A stretch of 64,000 nucleotides of DNA from Flavobacterium cheniae. GTDB lineage: Bacteria > Bacteroidota > Bacteroidia > Flavobacteriales > Flavobacteriaceae. The stretch is taken from contig NZ_SNZC01000003.1 of NCBI RefSeq assembly GCF_004363695.1, forward strand, positions 124,001 to 188,000. The letters are read 5' to 3'. The notes under the pieces were generated by a model. It worked only from the letters and a program-made list of their open reading frames with translations, was not told the DNA's origin and searched no databases. A program made the translations under genes and the position numbers. Shown piece by piece: positions 35,940-44,713 of this stretch (position 1 is the stretch's first letter; every line of letters begins with the position of its first letter).

Positions 35940-36683
35940 ATGAATATCAAAAAGCACATTCCCAATCTAATCACTTTGCTAAATTTAGCAGCAGGATTGT
36001 TAGCCATCATCGCTATTTTTAAAGGCTATTATGATGAAGCGTTTATTTTTGTTTGTTTGGGTATTTTCTTTGATTTTTGGGACGGATTTTTAGCTAGAAA
36101 ATTCAATGTTGCCGGACCTTTAGGTGTGCAATTAGATTCTTTAGCAGATATGGTGACTTGTGGCGTAGTGCCAGGATTAATGATGTTTGTGTTGTTTCAA
36201 AATATTCAAGGAGATTCTACTTCGGTTTATTATTTAACGGAAGAGTATTTTTATATGGGATTTGTACCTTATTTAGGCTTCTTAATTACGTTAGCTTCTT
36301 GTTATAGATTGGCAAAATTTAATATCGATACACGCCAAACCGATTCTTTCATTGGATTGCCAACACCTGCAAACGCTTTGGTAATTATGAGTATTCCGAT
36401 GATTCAATATACAAATGACTCTGAAGTATTAAATTCTATATTGTATAATCCTTACGTGTTATTGTTTATTACAATTTTGAGTTCGTACATCTTAAACGCT
36501 GAAATTCCTTTGTTTTCATTGAAAATTAAAGAATTTACTTGGGCGAAATATAAAATGCAAATCTTGTTTTTAATTGGGTCGTTATTATCCTTTTTTATTT
36601 TAGGATTCGTGGCTATTCCGTTGATTATCATTAGTTATGTGCTGGTTTCTGTAATCAGTAATAAAATGATAGCGAAGGCGTAA
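35940..36683 (+). CDS. pssA: CDP-diacylglycerol-serine O-phosphatidyltransferase
   Basis: A 247-residue inner-membrane enzyme making phosphatidylserine from CDP-diacylglycerol and serine, the precursor of phosphatidylethanolamine. The CDP-alcohol phosphatidyltransferase signature DG-x2-AR-x8-G-x3-D-x3-D is complete, starting at DGFLARKF near 48 and ending LDSLAD near 70. Six to seven hydrophobic helices are visible. It overlaps the GH25 gene by one base (TAATG). PgsA-type enzymes share the signature, but the length and the absence of PgsA-type features favour PssA. Confidence 0.85.
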   Translation: MNIKKHIPNLITLLNLAAGLLAIIAIFKGYYDEAFIFVCLGIFFDFWDGFLARKFNVAGPLGVQLDSLADMVTCGVVPGLMMFVLFQNIQGDSTSVYYLTEEYFYMGFVPYLGFLITLASCYRLAKFNIDTRQTDSFIGLPTPANALVIMSIPMIQYTNDSEVLNSILYNPYVLLFITILSSYILNAEIPLFSLKIKEFTWAKYKMQILFLIGSLLSFFILGFVAIPLIIISYVLVSVISNKMIAKA

Positions 36684-37534
36684 TGGCGTCCAAAAGTTAC
36701 AGACGAAAACCTATTGCAAAACGAAAATCCAATTCGAAAAGTAAATGGATTTTCTACCTGATTTCTTTTGTTTTATTACTATTTGTTGCGATTGGAATTT
36801 ATAAATTCCGAGATGGTTTCTTGTATTATTTAGGTTTTAAAACCGATAAAAATGTTGAAACTTTATCCAAAGAAGAGCGAAAATTAGCCGATATCCGAAT
36901 TTATGAAGTATTACACAAACACGATGACAAAGCCATAGGTTTTGATGTGTCGGAATACCAAAGTGAAATCGATTGGGAACAAACCTATCATATTGATGAA
37001 TCATTTGAATTGTCTTTTGTTTTTATCAGAGCTACAGCTGGAAAAAATAAAACAGACAAAAGATTCAAAGAGAATTGGAAAGCTTCAAAAGAACGAGAAC
37101 TTATTAGAGGCGCTTACCATTATTATCGTCCTAATGAAAATTCGATTGCTCAAGCTGAAAATTTCATCAAAAATGTAAAACTAGAAAAAGGCGATTTGCC
37201 ACCTGTTTTGGATATCGAAAAATTACCAAAATCACAATCAATAGATAGTTTAAAAGTAGGATTACGTCGTTGGTTGAAAAAGGTGGAAAAACATTATAAA
37301 GTCAAGCCAATTATTTATTCGGGAGAAAGTTATTATACCGATTTCTTAAAAAAAGAATTTTCAGATTATCCGCTTTGGATTGCTAATTACAATTTTTGGC
37401 GTAATCATTTAGAAGACGATTGGCTATTTTGGCAATTCACTGAAAAAGCTCAAATTCAAGGTATAGAAGGAATGGTGGATGTGAATGTTTTTAATGGTAA
37501 TAAAAATAAGCTGTTGTTAAAGTGTATTCACTAA
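36683..37534 (+). CDS. GH25 family lysozyme, membrane-anchored
   Basis: A 283-residue protein with a basic N-terminus (about 1-22), one membrane helix (about 23-40) and a GH25 (Chalaropsis-type muramidase) domain over about 80-280. Catalytic-type residues are in GFDVSEYQ (D88) and VLDIEK (D177, E179); AYHYYRP near 144-150 and LFWQFTEKAQIQG near 249-261 are family motifs. It would cleave peptidoglycan glycan strands in the periplasm, tethered to the inner membrane. It is coupled to pssA by a 1-base overlap and is followed by a strong terminator. Wall remodelling is the inferred role. Confidence 0.88.
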   Translation: MASKSYRRKPIAKRKSNSKSKWIFYLISFVLLLFVAIGIYKFRDGFLYYLGFKTDKNVETLSKEERKLADIRIYEVLHKHDDKAIGFDVSEYQSEIDWEQTYHIDESFELSFVFIRATAGKNKTDKRFKENWKASKERELIRGAYHYYRPNENSIAQAENFIKNVKLEKGDLPPVLDIEKLPKSQSIDSLKVGLRRWLKKVEKHYKVKPIIYSGESYYTDFLKKEFSDYPLWIANYNFWRNHLEDDWLFWQFTEKAQIQGIEGMVDVNVFNGNKNKLLLKCIH

Positions 37535-37552
37535 TAGAAATGAAATTATATA

Positions 37553-37584
37553 AAAAAATCCCTCAAATAAGTGAGGGATTTTTT
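37553..37584. terminator. Bidirectional intrinsic terminator between the lysozyme gene and lptB
   Basis: A hairpin with arms around TCCCTCA (37559-37565) and TGAGGGA (37572-37578), loop AATAAG, extended by flanking A and T runs on both sides. It serves the two convergent genes. Confidence 0.88.
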
Positions 37585-38384
37585 TATTCTTCTTTATTTA
37601 AATTCAATTCTCCTTTACCGTGAATGATGGTAGTTTTCGGAGCATCAAAATCAATTTTTGTTTTACGTAATTCGAAGTTTTGTCCAAGGTAAACACGTCT
37701 TACCATTTCGTCTGCTACTAATTCTTCTGGTTTTCCAGCCTTTAGAATTCCACCTTCAAACATTAAATACGTTTTATCGGTAATTGCTAAGGTTTCTTGT
37801 ACGTTGTGGTCAGTAATTAGAATTCCGATGTTTTTATTTTTTAATTGGGCTACAATTCGCTGAATGTCTTCTACTGCAACAGGGTCAACTCCGGCAAACG
37901 GTTCGTCTAAAAGAATAAATTTTGGATCAGTTGCTAAAGCGCGCGCAATTTCTGTACGACGACGTTCACCTCCTGAAAGTAAATCACCTCTATTGGTTCT
38001 AATATGTTCCAATGCAAATTCGGCAATTAATTCTTCCATTTTAGCTTCTTGTTCCGCTTTTGAAAGAGTGGTTAACTGTAATACACTTAAAATGTTATCT
38101 TCGATACTTAATTTTCTAAAAACAGAAGCTTCTTGTGCCAAATAACCAATGCCGTGTTGAGCACGTTTGTACATCGGGAAGTTGGTAATATCCATATCGT
38201 CAAGATAGATATTCCCACTATTTGGTTTTACTAAACCTACAATCATGTAGAACGAAGTGGTTTTTCCGGCACCATTTGGACCTAATAAACCCACGATTTC
38301 TCCTTGATTTACTTCAACGGAAATTCCTTTTACAACACTTCTTTTTTTATAGGTTTTAACTAAATTTTCTGCTCTTAATTTCAT
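37584..38384 (-). CDS. lptB: LPS export system ATPase LptB
   Basis: A 266-residue ABC ATPase powering LPS extraction from the inner membrane with LptF/G/C. Walker A is GPNGAGKTT at 35-43, signature LSGGERRR near 138, Walker B ILLDEP near 160 and the GVDP D-loop after it. The frame is open to an ATG at 38447, but the upstream 21 residues do not resemble the family, and the ATG at 38384 opens directly with [15 protein letters not shown], the normal LptB start. The C-terminal 25 residues extend past the usual LptB end. It is the last gene of the kdsD-tatC operon-like group. Confidence 0.92.
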   Translation of the reverse strand: MKLRAENLVKTYKKRSVVKGISVEVNQGEIVGLLGPNGAGKTTSFYMIVGLVKPNSGNIYLDDMDITNFPMYKRAQHGIGYLAQEASVFRKLSIEDNILSVLQLTTLSKAEQEAKMEELIAEFALEHIRTNRGDLLSGGERRRTEIARALATDPKFILLDEPFAGVDPVAVEDIQRIVAQLKNKNIGILITDHNVQETLAITDKTYLMFEGGILKAGKPEELVADEMVRRVYLGQNFELRKTKIDFDAPKTTIIHGKGELNLNKEE

Positions 38385-38470
38385 TCTAAGGTTTAAATGT
38401 TTAGAAGTTTGATTGTTTAATCGATTTACAAATAAACGAATAAACAATTTAACAATTTATCTTTTAACAA

Positions 38471-38821
38471 TTATTTAGTTTGCTCCTCTAAAGCTTCCCA
38501 AAATTCATAAGCTCTTCTTAAATGAGGAATTACAATGGTTCCACCTACTAAAGTGGCAATCCCCATGCTTTCCATCATTTCTTCTTTAGTCACGCCATTT
38601 TTATAAGCGGTTTCTAAATGATATTTAATACAATCGTCGCAACGTAAAACCGCTGACGCTACTAAGCCTAAAAGTTCTTTAGTTTTTACATCTAAAGCAC
38701 CTTCCATGTAAGCATTAGTGTCTACATTAAATATTCTTTTGATAACTTTATTGTTATCTGCTAATAATTTTTCGTTCATTTTCGAACGATAATCGTTGAA
38801 TTCTTTTACTAAATCTGCCAT
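38471..38821 (-). CDS. Carboxymuconolactone decarboxylase (AhpD-like) family protein
   Basis: A 116-residue all-helical protein of the CMD/AhpD-like family. The CDDCIKYH motif near 59-66 gives the C-x-x-C and following histidine used for disulfide redox in AhpD proteins, and the ETAYKNGVTKEEMMES block after it is typical of the family. It probably has alkylhydroperoxidase-type or general thiol redox activity, not muconolactone decarboxylation. It is 3 bases downstream of tatC and 86 bases upstream of lptB. Confidence 0.88.
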   Translation of the reverse strand: MADLVKEFNDYRSKMNEKLLADNNKVIKRIFNVDTNAYMEGALDVKTKELLGLVASAVLRCDDCIKYHLETAYKNGVTKEEMMESMGIATLVGGTIVIPHLRRAYEFWEALEEQTK

Positions 38822-38824
38822 TTT

Positions 38825-39646
38825 TTATGCTTTTAATTTTTCTCTTTCTTGACTTTTTACAACTAAAACACTAATCAAAATACTTGCTTCGTATAAAATC
38901 ATAATTGGGATTGTAACGATAATTTGGCTCAAAACATCTGGTGGTGTAATGACTGCTGCTACAATTAACACGATGACTAAAGTGTATTTTCGGTATTTTC
39001 TTAAAAATTCTGGTGTTACCAATCCAATCTTTGTTAAGAAGAAAATGATAATTGGTAATTCAAATAACAATCCGCTTGCAATAGCGGATGTTTTCATCAA
39101 ACTCATGTAGGAGTCAATATCAATCGAATTACTAATTTCTGGACTCACAATATAACTCGCAAAGAATTGTACTGATAACGGGGCAATTAAATAGTAGCCA
39201 AACAATACACCAATAAAAAATAGAATTGAAGAAACAATGATGAACGAAGCGGCATATTTCTTCTCTTTTTCATATAAAGCCGGGCTAATAAATTTCCAAA
39301 TTTCCCATAAAATAAAGGGGAATGCAAAAATAAATCCTACCGTAATTGAAGTCCACATGTGCATAGAAAATTGCCCACCCATTTCCCTGTTTTGAATAGG
39401 GAGATTGATTTCGTTGATACACATTGTGTCTGCCATGTCAAATTGTTTTCCTAAATCGCAAAAGAATTGATAGGTGACAAAGTCGGGACTTTTTGGTCCA
39501 AAAATAATTTCATTGAAAATAAAATCGCTAAAAAAGAAAGCTACCACACCGCAAATTAAAATTGCTGCTGAACTTCTTACTAATAACCAACGTAATTCTT
39601 CAAGATGGTCTAAAAACGACATCTCTTTTATGTTTTTTTCTGCCAT
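38825..39646 (-). CDS. tatC: Sec-independent translocase subunit TatC
   Basis: A 273-residue inner-membrane protein that recognises twin-arginine signal peptides. MSFLDHLEELRWLL near 9-22 is the conserved cytoplasmic N-terminal motif of TatC, and six hydrophobic helices are visible, with the FELPIIIFFL segment near 195-204 and VIVLIVAAVITPPDV near 224-238 as family marks. A loop of about 35 residues between the first two helices is longer than in E. coli, as often in this phylum. Its ATG touches the kdsD stop (1-base overlap). The DUF1501 protein in this window is a plausible substrate. Confidence 0.93.
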   Translation of the reverse strand: MAEKNIKEMSFLDHLEELRWLLVRSSAAILICGVVAFFFSDFIFNEIIFGPKSPDFVTYQFFCDLGKQFDMADTMCINEINLPIQNREMGGQFSMHMWTSITVGFIFAFPFILWEIWKFISPALYEKEKKYAASFIIVSSILFFIGVLFGYYLIAPLSVQFFASYIVSPEISNSIDIDSYMSLMKTSAIASGLLFELPIIIFFLTKIGLVTPEFLRKYRKYTLVIVLIVAAVITPPDVLSQIIVTIPIMILYEASILISVLVVKSQEREKLKA

Positions 39647-40611
39647 TATACGATTCCTTCTTTTAAAATATCGTGTAGGTGAAGTATTCCTTTGTATTCG
39701 TTGTTGTCAACCACTACTAATTGTGTGATTGAATTATTTTCCAAAATATCCAACGCTTCTGAAACTAAAATACCAGAATTAATATTTTTTGGATTTTTAG
39801 TCATAATATCTTGCGCTGTTAAATCGGTAAAAGTATCACGGTTGTTCAACATTCTACGAATATCGCCATCAGTTACAATTCCTACTACTTGATTGTTTTC
39901 AATAACCGCTGTTACACCCAAACGTTTTTCTGAAATTTCCATGATTACTTTTTTGATAGAGGCATCCGGAGTAACCATTGGTTTGTGAGTAGTATCTAAC
40001 ATGTCTTTCACACGAAGTAATAATTTTTTTCCTAAAGCTCCACCTGGATGATATACGGCAAAATCTTCACTTTTAAAGTTGCGCATTTCCATTAAGCAAA
40101 CAGCTAAAGCATCTCCTAATACTAATTGAGCTGTAGTACTATTTGTCGGTGCTAAGTTGTTTGGACAAGCTTCACTTTCAACATAAGCATGTAAAATATA
40201 GTGTGATTCTTTTCCTAAGTACGAATTTTTATCTGCTGTCATTCCAATTAAGGTATTGCCAAAACGTTTTAATAACGGAGCCAATACTTTAATTTCTGGA
40301 CTATTGCCGCTTTTTGAAATACAAATGATAATATCTTCTGGTTGTACCATTCCTAAATCACCATGAACGGCTTCTGCTGCATGTAAAAACATAGAAGGTG
40401 TTCCCGTCGAATTTAAAGTGGCTACAATCTTTTGAGCGATTAAAGCGCTTTTGCCAATTCCAGTTACTACCAATCTTCCTTTGGTGTTATAGATTTCGGT
40501 AACACTTTTGGCAAAGTCTTCATCTAAGTAATTTACAAGATCTGCGATGCTTTTACTTTCGGAAAGTAAAGTTCGTTTTGCGGTAGCTAAAATCGTTTCA
40601 GTTGTGCTCAA
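39646..40611 (-). CDS. kdsD: Arabinose-5-phosphate isomerase KdsD/KpsF/GutQ
   Basis: A 321-residue enzyme interconverting ribulose-5-phosphate and arabinose-5-phosphate, the first step to Kdo for the LPS core. The SIS domain (about 30-190) has VTGIGKSALIAQKI near 49-62, HAAEAVHGDLGMV near 77-89 and ISKSGNSPE near 97-105. Two CBS domains follow (about 205-321). It heads a minus-strand group with tatC, an AhpD-like gene and lptB, linking Kdo supply with LPS export. A divergent gap of 85 bases separates it from recQ. Confidence 0.93.
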   Translation of the reverse strand: MSTTETILATAKRTLLSESKSIADLVNYLDEDFAKSVTEIYNTKGRLVVTGIGKSALIAQKIVATLNSTGTPSMFLHAAEAVHGDLGMVQPEDIIICISKSGNSPEIKVLAPLLKRFGNTLIGMTADKNSYLGKESHYILHAYVESEACPNNLAPTNSTTAQLVLGDALAVCLMEMRNFKSEDFAVYHPGGALGKKLLLRVKDMLDTTHKPMVTPDASIKKVIMEISEKRLGVTAVIENNQVVGIVTDGDIRRMLNNRDTFTDLTAQDIMTKNPKNINSGILVSEALDILENNSITQLVVVDNNEYKGILHLHDILKEGIV

Positions 40612-40658
40612 AATAGAAAAATTAAAAAATTTGTATGTGTAAAAGAAAGTCGTATCTT

Positions 40659-40666
40659 TATGTTTG
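40659..40666 (+). promoter_or_regulatory. Candidate -7 element for recQ
   Basis: TATGTTTG followed by C matches TAnnTTTG(C), 30 bases before the recQ ATG. A TTG at 40631 is 25 bases upstream, slightly beyond the usual distance. Confidence 0.45.
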
Positions 40667-40696
40667 CAAATTTAGGTAAAATCATATTAATAGAGA

Positions 40697-42892
40697 ATGA
40701 ATCCACACGAAATTGATTTACATAAAGAATTAAAGAAATATTTTGGTTTTAACCAATTCAAAGGACTTCAAGAACAAGTAGTTAAAAGTATCATTACAGG
40801 GAATAATACCTTTGTGATTATGCCTACTGGTGGAGGAAAGTCACTTTGTTATCAGTTGCCAGCATTGGTATTAGATGGAACCGCGATTGTGGTTTCTCCG
40901 CTGATTGCCTTAATGAAAAACCAAGTAGATGCCATTCGAAGCTTAAGTTCTGAACAAGGAATAGCGCACGTATTAAACTCTTCTTTAAATAAAACTGAGA
41001 TTGCCAAAGTAAAAAAAGACATTACTTCGGGCATCACTAAACTATTATATGTAGCACCAGAATCCTTAACTAAGGAAGAATATATTGAATTTTTAAATAG
41101 TGTTCCAATTTCTTTCGTAGCGATTGATGAGGCACATTGTATTTCAGAATGGGGACATGATTTCCGTCCTGAATATCGTAACTTAAGAAATATTGTTCGT
41201 CTTTTAGGCGATGTACCGATGATTGGTTTAACGGCAACGGCAACTCCAAAAGTACAGGAAGATATCTTAAAAAACTTGGATATGCCTGATGCGAATACCT
41301 TTAAAGCATCGTTCAACCGACCTAATTTATATTACGAAGTACGTACCAAAACTAAAAATATCGAATCGGATATTATTCGATTCATCAAACAACATAAAGG
41401 AAAATCAGGTGTTATTTACTGTTTGAGTCGTAAAAAAGTGGAAGAAATTGCACAAGTTTTACAAGTCAATGGTGTAAGTGCTGTTCCTTATCATGCGGGT
41501 TTAGATGCTAAAACACGTGCTAAACATCAAGACATGTTCTTAATGGAAGATGTGGAAGTTGTAGTAGCAACCATCGCTTTTGGTATGGGAATCGACAAAC
41601 CAGACGTTCGTTTTGTAATTCACCACGATATTCCAAAATCATTAGAAAGTTACTACCAAGAAACAGGTCGTGCTGGTCGTGATGGTGGCGAAGGACATTG
41701 TTTGGCGTATTATTCGTATAAAGACATTGAAAAATTAGAAAAATTCCTTTCTGGAAAACCAGTTGCCGAACAAGAAATTGGTTTTGCGTTGTTACAAGAA
41801 GTGGTAGCTTATGCCGAAACTTCGATGTCACGTCGTAAATTCTTATTACATTATTTCGGTGAAGAATTCGATGATGTTAATGGAGATGGCGCCGATATGG
41901 ATGACAATGTTCGCAATCCGAAAAAGAAAGTCGAAGCACAAGACCAAGTGGTTACTTTGTTAAAAGTAGTTCGCGATACCAAACAATTGTTCAAATCGAA
42001 AGAAGTAGTTTTAGCACTTGTAGGTAAAGTCAATGCGATTATTAAAGCACAAAAAATTGATACGCAACCTTATTTTGGAAGTGGTGCTGATTTTGATGAG
42101 AAATATTGGATGGCTTTAATTCGTCAGGTTTTAGTAGATGGATTATTGACAAAAGATATTGAAACCTATGGTGTGTTGAAAATGTCAGAAAAAGGAGAAG
42201 CGTTTATTAAAAAACCAGTTTCTTTTATGATGTCGGAAGACCATGAATACAATGAAGAAGAAGATGAAGCAATTGTAACGGCAGCAAAATCTACAGGAAC
42301 AGCTGATGAAGCGTTAATGAGTATGTTGCGCGATTTACGCAAGAAAGAAGCTAAAAAGTTAGGCGTTCCACCATTTGTTATTTTCCAAGATCCTTCTTTG
42401 GAAGATATGGCATTAAAATATCCTATTTCAATTGATGAATTGAGTAATGTTCATGGAGTAGGAGAAGGAAAAGCTAAAAAATACGGAAAACCTTTTATTG
42501 ATCTAATCAATAGATATGTTGAAGATAACGATATTATTCGTCCTGATGATTTGGTGGTAAAATCTACTGGAGCCAATTCAGGTTTGAAGTTGTATATTAT
42601 TCAAAACGTAGACAGAAAGCTAGCTTTAGACGATATTGCCAAGGCAAAAGGTTTAGACATGGATGGTTTGTTGAAAGAAATGGAACAAATCGTTTATTCA
42701 GGAACAAAATTAAATATAAGATATTGGATTGACGAAATCTTAGATGAAGACCAACAAGAAGAGATTCATGATTATTTCATGGATTCCGAATCCGATAATA
42801 TTAAAGACGCTTTAAAAGAATTTGATGGCGATTACGATATCGAAGAACTTCGTTTAATGCGTATTAAGTTTATTAGTGAAGTAGCGAATTAG
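40697..42892 (+). CDS. recQ: ATP-dependent DNA helicase RecQ, zinc-binding cysteines absent
   Basis: A 731-residue 3'-5' helicase for recombination and repair. Motifs are PTGGGKS at 43-49, DEAH at 144-147, SEWGHDFRPEYR at 150-161 (aromatic-rich loop), TATATP near 179-184 and QETGRAGRDG at 321-330. In RecQ the next region normally has four zinc-binding cysteines. Here the matching stretch is SRRKFLLHYFGEEFDD then NGDGADMDDN (378-404), with none of the cysteines. The remaining winged helix appears to follow, and an HRDC domain lies near 550-615, with an extra tail of about 110 residues. A hairpin terminator follows. Confidence 0.93.
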   Translation: MNPHEIDLHKELKKYFGFNQFKGLQEQVVKSIITGNNTFVIMPTGGGKSLCYQLPALVLDGTAIVVSPLIALMKNQVDAIRSLSSEQGIAHVLNSSLNKTEIAKVKKDITSGITKLLYVAPESLTKEEYIEFLNSVPISFVAIDEAHCISEWGHDFRPEYRNLRNIVRLLGDVPMIGLTATATPKVQEDILKNLDMPDANTFKASFNRPNLYYEVRTKTKNIESDIIRFIKQHKGKSGVIYCLSRKKVEEIAQVLQVNGVSAVPYHAGLDAKTRAKHQDMFLMEDVEVVVATIAFGMGIDKPDVRFVIHHDIPKSLESYYQETGRAGRDGGEGHCLAYYSYKDIEKLEKFLSGKPVAEQEIGFALLQEVVAYAETSMSRRKFLLHYFGEEFDDVNGDGADMDDNVRNPKKKVEAQDQVVTLLKVVRDTKQLFKSKEVVLALVGKVNAIIKAQKIDTQPYFGSGADFDEKYWMALIRQVLVDGLLTKDIETYGVLKMSEKGEAFIKKPVSFMMSEDHEYNEEEDEAIVTAAKSTGTADEALMSMLRDLRKKEAKKLGVPPFVIFQDPSLEDMALKYPISIDELSNVHGVGEGKAKKYGKPFIDLINRYVEDNDIIRPDDLVVKSTGANSGLKLYIIQNVDRKLALDDIAKAKGLDMDGLLKEMEQIVYSGTKLNIRYWIDEILDEDQQEEIHDYFMDSESDNIKDALKEFDGDYDIEELRLMRIKFISEVAN

Positions 42893-42911
42893 TATTAGAT
42901 TCCAAAAAATA

Positions 42912-42948
42912 AAAATCCAAACTCCATTTAAAAAAGAGTTTGGATTTT
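42912..42948. terminator. Intrinsic terminator between recQ and the DUF983 gene
   Basis: Perfect 13-base arms (AAAATCCAAACTC at 42912-42924 and its complement at 42936-42948) around an 11-base loop, with a T-rich tail for recQ and an A-rich left side for the convergent gene. Confidence 0.88.
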
Positions 42949-42953
42949 CTTTT

Positions 42954-43316
42954 TTACACCGAATAATCCTTAAACATATAAATCCAAATAATTCGCGATA
43001 GTTTGATGTTGACTAAGGTTAAACTTAAAATCACAACTCCAATTATTGGGATAATTCTCAAATCGAAAGTTTCTTCAAAAAACGGCATGCAGATAAAATA
43101 AGTTATTAAGGCTTCTGCCACTCCAAGTCCGTAACTAACAAACATAGCGCCAAAGAAAAAGCCAGGTTCTTTTTCAAATTTCGTACCGCAATTAGAGCAA
43201 TTTTCATGCATTTTTGGGAAACTAAAACTAAAATGCAACAATCTTTTTTCAAAAATCTTTCCTTTGTTGCAATTTGGACATTTGTTTCCAAACATGCTTA
43301 TAATGGTTGTGATCAT
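42954..43316 (-). CDS. DUF983 family membrane protein
   Basis: A 120-residue protein with two CPNC/CSNC cysteine pairs (about C13/C16 and C40/C43), a likely zinc ribbon, followed by two to three hydrophobic helices (about 55-78, 88-108). EPGFFFGAMFVSYG near 49-62 is the DUF983 signature. The function is unknown. It is preceded by a small conserved-looking gene 2 bases upstream, probably in the same transcript. Confidence 0.85.
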   Translation of the reverse strand: MITTIISMFGNKCPNCNKGKIFEKRLLHFSFSFPKMHENCSNCGTKFEKEPGFFFGAMFVSYGLGVAEALITYFICMPFFEETFDLRIIPIIGVVILSLTLVNIKLSRIIWIYMFKDYSV

Positions 43317-43318
43317 AT

Positions 43319-43561
43319 TTAATTTGCTGTGTAAACTTCTCCTCGGTGTGGTTTTAAAATGTCTCTAAAGATAATCATGTCTTTTTCTTCTACCACAATG
43401 AAAGCAATTGCGTGCATTTCATTAATGATTTCAAATCCCGTTTTTTCTAACGTTATTTTTTCCTCAACTAAATATTCTTTTAAATGAATATCGTGATGCT
43501 CTGCTGTTTTAGCAGCTGCTTCTCCTCTAAAATCCCAAATTAGTTTTATTTTTCTAGACAT
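43319..43561 (-). CDS. Small protein of unknown function (80 aa)
   Basis: An 80-residue protein with no signal peptide or membrane segment. It opens SRKIKLIWDFRGEAAAKTAEHH and has a strand-rich centre (FEIINEMHAIAFIVV) with several histidines and acidic residues. I do not recognise a domain. The reading frame, clear start, -7-like box upstream and 2-base gap to the DUF983 gene support it being real. It may be a small ferredoxin-like alpha/beta protein, but that is a guess from the strand-helix pattern. Confidence 0.65.
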   Translation of the reverse strand: MSRKIKLIWDFRGEAAAKTAEHHDIHLKEYLVEEKITLEKTGFEIINEMHAIAFIVVEEKDMIIFRDILKPHRGEVYTAN

Positions 43562-43578
43562 TGTAATTAACTATTTTT

Positions 43579-43586
43579 CAAAGGTA
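43579..43586 (-). promoter_or_regulatory. Candidate -7 element for the 80-aa gene and DUF983
   Basis: On the minus strand the sequence reads TACCTTTG, matching TAnnTTTG, 18 bases before the ATG at 43561. No matching TTG box was found upstream. Confidence 0.4.
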
Positions 43587-43595
43587 AGTTTTTAC

Positions 43596-43603
43596 TAAAT
43601 TTG
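43596..43603 (+). promoter_or_regulatory. Candidate -7 element for the DUF2891 gene
   Basis: TAAATTTG matches TAnnTTTG and lies 15 bases before the ATG at 43619, only 9 bases from the opposing minus-strand box at 43579-43586. Confidence 0.4.
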
Positions 43604-43618
43604 AAAAAACTATTTGTT

Positions 43619-44665
43619 ATGAAAAGTGTACTTTTTTTTCTGGTTAGTAGTATTGCTCTCTCGCAAAATTTGACAATTGAACAAGCCAATCATTTGGCGA
43701 GTTTGCCTGTAAAATGCTTACAACAAGAATATCCCAATAAACTAAATCAACTTTTACTGAATGAAACCGAATTACTTTCTCCAAAAGTATTACATCCTGC
43801 TTTTTATGGTTGTTTTGATTGGCATTCTTCGGTACATGGACATTGGAGTTTAGTGTATTTGTTATCTAATTTCAAAGATATTAAAGATGCAGCACTCATT
43901 ATAGAGAAGCTTAAAATTAATCTTTCCAAAGAAAATATTGATAAGGAAATTGCCTATTTTGAAAAAACGCATGAAAAATCTTTTGAAAGAACCTATGGAT
44001 GGAATTGGCTATTAAAATTACAACATGAATTAGAAATTTCAAATGATTCGTATGCAAAAGAATTGGCTGACAATCTGCGTCCTTTGACGGATTTAATTAT
44101 CAAACGTTATATCGAATTTTTACCAAAACTTTTATACCCTATTCGTGTTGGAACACATTCTAATACTGCTTTTGGACTAACAAATGCTTGGGATTATGCT
44201 GTTTTTTCTGGTAATATTGCTTTGCAAAACAGTATTAAAGAAAATGCTAAACGTATGTTTTTAAAAGATGAAAATTGTCCTTTTAATTGGGAGCCAAGCG
44301 GTACTGATTTTCTTTCACCATGCATGGAAGAAGTAGCCATAATGCAACGAATTCTTCCTCAAAATGAGTTTATTCCATGGATTAAAAAATTTGCGCCTCA
44401 ATTATTCTCTAAAAAATGGAAATGGGATGTCGCAAAAGTGTCAGATAGAACCGATGGACATTTAGTACATTTAGATGGACTTAATTTTAGTAGAGCTTGG
44501 AATTTGTATGATTTGATTCAACAATATCCAAAACAATTTTCTCACTTGAAACCAATGGCAGATGCTCATTTGTCTTTTTCATTACCTTCCATTGTGGATG
44601 GAAATTATGAAGGTGAACATTGGTTGGCTTCATTTGCTTTGCGAGCATTTGCATCTAAAAAATAG
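43619..44665 (+). CDS. DUF2891 family secreted protein
   Basis: A 348-residue protein with a short signal peptide (MKSVLFFLVSSIALSQ) and a helical DUF2891 body; YGCFDWHSSVHGHW near 65-78 is the signature, and HSNTAFGL and LSPCMEE blocks follow. Its fold is reminiscent of alpha/alpha-barrel glycan-active enzymes, but no activity is established that I know of. The frame extends to a TTG at 43601, which overlaps the promoter-like box, so the ATG at 43619 is preferred. It probably works in the periplasm. Confidence 0.8.
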   Translation: MKSVLFFLVSSIALSQNLTIEQANHLASLPVKCLQQEYPNKLNQLLLNETELLSPKVLHPAFYGCFDWHSSVHGHWSLVYLLSNFKDIKDAALIIEKLKINLSKENIDKEIAYFEKTHEKSFERTYGWNWLLKLQHELEISNDSYAKELADNLRPLTDLIIKRYIEFLPKLLYPIRVGTHSNTAFGLTNAWDYAVFSGNIALQNSIKENAKRMFLKDENCPFNWEPSGTDFLSPCMEEVAIMQRILPQNEFIPWIKKFAPQLFSKKWKWDVAKVSDRTDGHLVHLDGLNFSRAWNLYDLIQQYPKQFSHLKPMADAHLSFSLPSIVDGNYEGEHWLASFALRAFASKK

Positions 44666-44676
44666 TTTCAAATGAT

Positions 44677-44684
44677 TACTTTTG
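44677..44684 (+). promoter_or_regulatory. Candidate -7 element for the FAD dehydrogenase gene
   Basis: TACTTTTG followed by C matches TAnnTTTG and sits 29 bases before the ATG at 44714. The nearest TTG is 25 bases further upstream. Confidence 0.45.
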
Positions 44685-44713
44685 CAAAATAATTCATTTT
44701 TTAAAACCAATTT

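Noticed and set aside
40852-41316. 154-residue minus-strand frame inside recQ
   Set aside because: It is a mirror frame of the helicase domain, where the plus-strand motifs are complete.
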